From Phoronis australis (taxonomy: Eukaryota; Phoronida; Phoronidae), in contig NMRA01000660.1 of NCBI GenBank assembly GCA_002633005.1, forward strand, positions 113,442 to 177,441: 64,000 nucleotides of DNA. The letters are read 5' to 3'. The notes beneath the pieces are model-generated. The model worked only from the letters and a program-made list of their open reading frames with translations, was not told the origin of the DNA and searched no databases. Shown one piece after another: positions 60,866 to 64,000 of the stretch (positions are counted from its first letter, which is position 1; every line of letters starts with the position of its first letter). Position numbers and translations under genes: made by a program.

Positions 60866-62074
60866 AGTACATATTTTTTTATAATTAACACAAATCGTCA
60901 TCTGGTTTTCAGAGAACTGTAATTAGTAATGATGCCAAAAATAATAGCTTTTACGCGGTGTATTTGCAAGCTAATTACATGTTCCAAGAGCCCCCTATTG
61001 GTGGCTGAGGCAACTGAGAACTGTCAAATAGGACGAAGTGCAGTTCGTGTAATACTTTGTAAGATAAAACTACGGTAGAGGCAAAATTTATTATTTTATA
61101 TTATGAACAGGTTAGGAATGAATGAACAAATCATATTAAATTTAGTTCTTGGAAAGTTGCAGTATGGCTGCTACAAAGTGCCAAATTTTTCCAAGAATAG
61201 CTTCAGTGAAAACTAAGTACCCATTTTTCCACGCAAAATCATAACATACAAATTTGAAAACAAATTTTGAAAGTGATTCCATTAAATTATTCATTACCCG
61301 CCTTTTGAAATCGTGTCACTCATCTGTTATCAGATCAATATACTTGCTAGTAAAATGCATTCAATCTTGTCTATTTCGGCGCCTAAATTTGTTGCAAAAT
61401 GGAGATTTTTCTACATTTCACCACACCAAACTCATGCGCTAAGTTTCAAAACAATCGGTGATTACCTACCTGTAGTGTTGGTTTTATAAGGAAACACTCT
61501 TAATTCTTTTTAAGGTATTGCTTTAGTTTTTGCTAACATAACAGGTAGTAGAAAACAAAATGAAATGCATCACATTTTACATAAAAATTTGCAGTTCTAG
61601 AATAACACTTCTTGAACAAGATTACAATTTGCTAGCACAAATGGGTGGTATTAATGATTTGTATATAGTATCAATTCCGTCATGGGGAGGGCAACAAATC
61701 AAAATTGCCCTGTGTTCCACCCTCTCCTGGTCTTCCCCAAATTTGTCTTTGTCCTCTCCATATTCTTCAACAACGTCAGTCAATGTGGTCGCCATATTTG
61801 TCACCAACTTGAAGCATTGTGGTAGCGGTACTTGTCATAGCATTCGCAGGATTTTTATGTCAAGCCCAACTTTGACCGTGCAAAACAAAACGCTTACCAC
61901 AGGGATGTTAGAGGAACAGACCGGGCAACTCTGCGACGATGGTTTTGCTAACTGCCCCTTCCTGGAAATGTTTTCGTGGTGAAACCGATAATCATCCCGA
62001 AGAAACATAGATTCGTTTGTTGTGCACCGTGGGCGCATACCATCGCTTTGCGTTGTTCTTGTGACATTTTTCAG

Positions 62075-62362
62075 AACCGCTATACAACATCAGCGTGCTT
62101 GTGTCTTTATATGGTGGTGACGTCAGAGTGTATGGTGGAAGTAACGTTCACATCGGCACAGACCCCATAGAGGGCGGAGTGCACTTGAATATAGGGTCAA
62201 GTGGTGCTACTCCAGCGCTTGTATCCAACGGAAACGTAGGCACGGGACCTAATGCTTATGCCCAATACACAAAACAGGACAAGTTTACTGCTTACTACTT
62301 CACAGTTGACAAGAAGAATCTCTACTCGTGGGTGATTGTTCCTGTCTTGGCCATTTCAGCAG
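62075..62362 (+). CDS. Gene R (probable): juxtamembrane ectodomain and TM exon
   Basis: The exon is 288 nt with acceptor CATTTTTCAG and donor GTGGGT, phase 1 in and phase 1 out. It reads LYNISVLVSLYGGDVRVYGG, a Gly/Asn-rich stretch with HIGTDP and NIGSSG, then YYFTVDKKNLYSW and VIVPVLAISAG, the start of a membrane span interrupted by the intron. The rest of the TM and the cytoplasmic part would lie beyond the window. Assignment to gene R is by position and strand. One more exon (phase 0 in, phase 1 out) is needed after 59,126; a Cys-containing segment at 61,847-61,978 was considered but its phase does not fit. Confidence 0.6.
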
Positions 62363-62719
62363 GTGGGTGCTATGTCTTCAGCTGACGATCTTCTTTTTAG
62401 GTTGTCACTTGAACTAGTTATTGCTCTTCACAAACGGATATATCTTGAAACTCTGTGAAATCTGTACACTTAGGTTTAAATCATATGAACTAGATTACTA
62501 CTTTTATTGAATATCATCATCAGGTTCTGTATATAATACATACCAAGCAAATACATTTCTTGTTAAAATAAGAATACTTTTACGAACGCTTGGAACAATT
62601 ACAAACCCCCTCATTGGTAACATGGAAGATTCTTAGTCTCTTACCTCGAAGATTGCGTAAAATCAAAAGTTTTGCTATGTAATTTAGTTTCAAGTCAACT
62701 TTTCACAGAGAAGTAGCAG

Positions 62720-64000
62720 TCAAAGACGTTGCCATTATTAACGACTTTGTGTTTTCAGACAACTCTGCCATTACTTTACATTTTGAAATATCCGAAAATG
62801 CGAAGAGGAGTCCTGGTCTTTGGAAATTGAACACTAGTTTTTTAAACGATACTAATTATATAAACCAAATAGCTAAATGTGTCGAATTTTATAGTACTCA
62901 GTACCGACATATTGAAGCCAAATTTGAGTGTGGGAATTAATTAAAATGGAAATTAAAAAAAGTTTACAAAAAGCCAAAATTGATTTGCAAATTGTCCAGT
63001 CCCAAAAAAATCAAGGGCTCGATTCTGCGTAGTAAAGCACAATGGGCAGAACAAGGCGAGAATGGAAAATATTTTAAAAAACTTGAGTTACGCCGCAGCA
63101 AGCAAAAACATATTAACGCCCTTAAAGATAGTGCTAAAACTATAACTGATGCAGCAAGCACTCCGAATATGCAAGTGAACTATTACTTTACTCCGTTATT
63201 GAAGAATGCAATGGAGAGAGAATACATCCAATCGACCTTTTTAATTGACCAATAAATAAAAAGCTATCTACTGCATATTCTTACTATCCAGAAAAAAATC
63301 TAACAGAAGAAGAATTGTGTGAATCTTTGGTAGATACAATACCTAACAAGACGCCTGGTAATGATGGTATCAGCTAAAATTTTTATAAAAACTTTTGAAA
63401 GGTAATTAAAGAAGATTTATTGGCGAGTGTCACTTACAGCTTTGGAAAGTGTCACATGTCCAATTCTCAAAAGCAAGGTGCAATCACGTTAATCCCAAAA
63501 AAGTAAACAGCCCGAGGAATTACTATCTTTAGACAATTTGAGACCTATCTTTCTTTTGAACTGTGACTATAAATTAATAACTAAAACAATCCCAAACAAA
63601 ATATAAAATTTAACAATTTAATTCATCCATATCAAACATGCTTGTCAAAACGTTATATAGGCCAGAATATACGTGTAATTGACGATATGATTGAATTTTA
63701 TAAAGAAAAGCACACCCCCGGTCACATTGTAGTCCTCGATTTCAAGATAGCGTACGATACTGTAAAGTCGGAGTTTTTATTTCAGTCTTTAAAAGTTTTT
63801 AAGATTGGTGACGTTTTTATCAATAGAATCCGTACTTTGTATTCTAGAATTTCGTCATGTGTGTTGAACAGCGGATTTACATCACAGTATTATAACATAG
63901 AGACAGGCCTCCGACAAGGAGATCTATTATTAAGTCCGCTGTTCGTCCTGTTTGCGGAAATTATGTCACGTCATATCATAAGCAATGAATTATTATACAG
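62720..64000 (+). mobile_element. Decayed 5'-truncated LINE (L1/Tx1-like) endonuclease end and reverse transcriptase
   Basis: It starts with the endonuclease tail: FSDNSAITLHFEISENAK and GLWKLNTSFLNDTNYIN, where the usual SDH is SDN. Then follow QWAEQGENGKYFKKLELRR, PNKTPGNDGIS, GAITLIPKK, DFKIAYDTV (RT motif with the first catalytic Asp) and TGLRQGDLLLSPLFVLFAE. Several stops and frame changes separate these. It runs off the right edge before the YADD region. It lies in the intron after the 62,362 donor. Confidence 0.9.

Noticed and set aside
61622-62038. Minus-strand frames with acidic stretch EEYGEDKDKFGEDQ, and plus-strand Cys-containing frame at 61,847-61,978
   Set aside because: Neither has splice phases that join to neighbouring exons, and no homologue is recognised.

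Overview
This is eukaryotic (metazoan) genomic DNA, not bacterial or phage: coding capacity lies in short exons bounded by consensus GT/AG sites with long AT-rich introns, broken non-LTR retrotransposons, short non-autonomous DNA transposons and satellites. One 631-N gap and one single N mark a draft assembly. A marine invertebrate fits best (receptor-type tyrosine phosphatase, extracellular LCCL domain, L1/Tx1-like LINE); an anthozoan cnidarian is a candidate, but the species is not fixed by what I can see.

The main architectural feature is a large, old inverted duplication. Sequence from about 5.0 to 19.3 kb (left arm) reappears in reverse complement, in collinear order, from about 38.3 to 57.4 kb (right arm). 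I found a dozen anchor pairs by eye. Their spacing differences match identifiable insertions, chiefly a 1,954-bp TTAA-flanked DNA transposon present only in the right arm. Each arm carries a copy of one gene for a secreted or membrane LCCL-domain protein. Gene L runs leftwards on the minus strand and gene R runs rightwards on the plus strand, so the two are divergent. A Cys-rich exon and both halves of the LCCL domain are open and correctly spliced in both copies, but the signal-peptide exon is intact only in gene R. Gene R appears to continue into a further Cys-containing exon (58,973-59,126) and a juxtamembrane/TM exon (62,075-62,362), then leaves the window.

Between the arms (20-35 kb) lies a minus-strand gene, gene P. 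It encodes a receptor with a signal peptide, a short Cys-containing ectodomain, one membrane span and a single complete PTP domain. The exon phases fit throughout the PTP part. The domain keeps HC-X5-R but has WPN instead of WPD, KNRD instead of KNRY and no Q-loop glutamines, so it is probably a pseudophosphatase. Its last three exons occur twice (20.3-22.7 kb and 23.3-25.7 kb) on either side of the N gap.

Outside the arms: 1.9-4.3 kb holds two copies of a 1.22-kb tandem unit with CRE sites and a broken THAP-like start; 54.4-55.4 kb is the decayed 3' end of a LINE pol gene; 59.5-60.9 kb is a 0.69-kb tandem duplication with an N at its junction; 62.7-64.0 kb is a decayed LINE reverse transcriptase running off the window. 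No rRNA, tRNA or CRISPR array was recognised.
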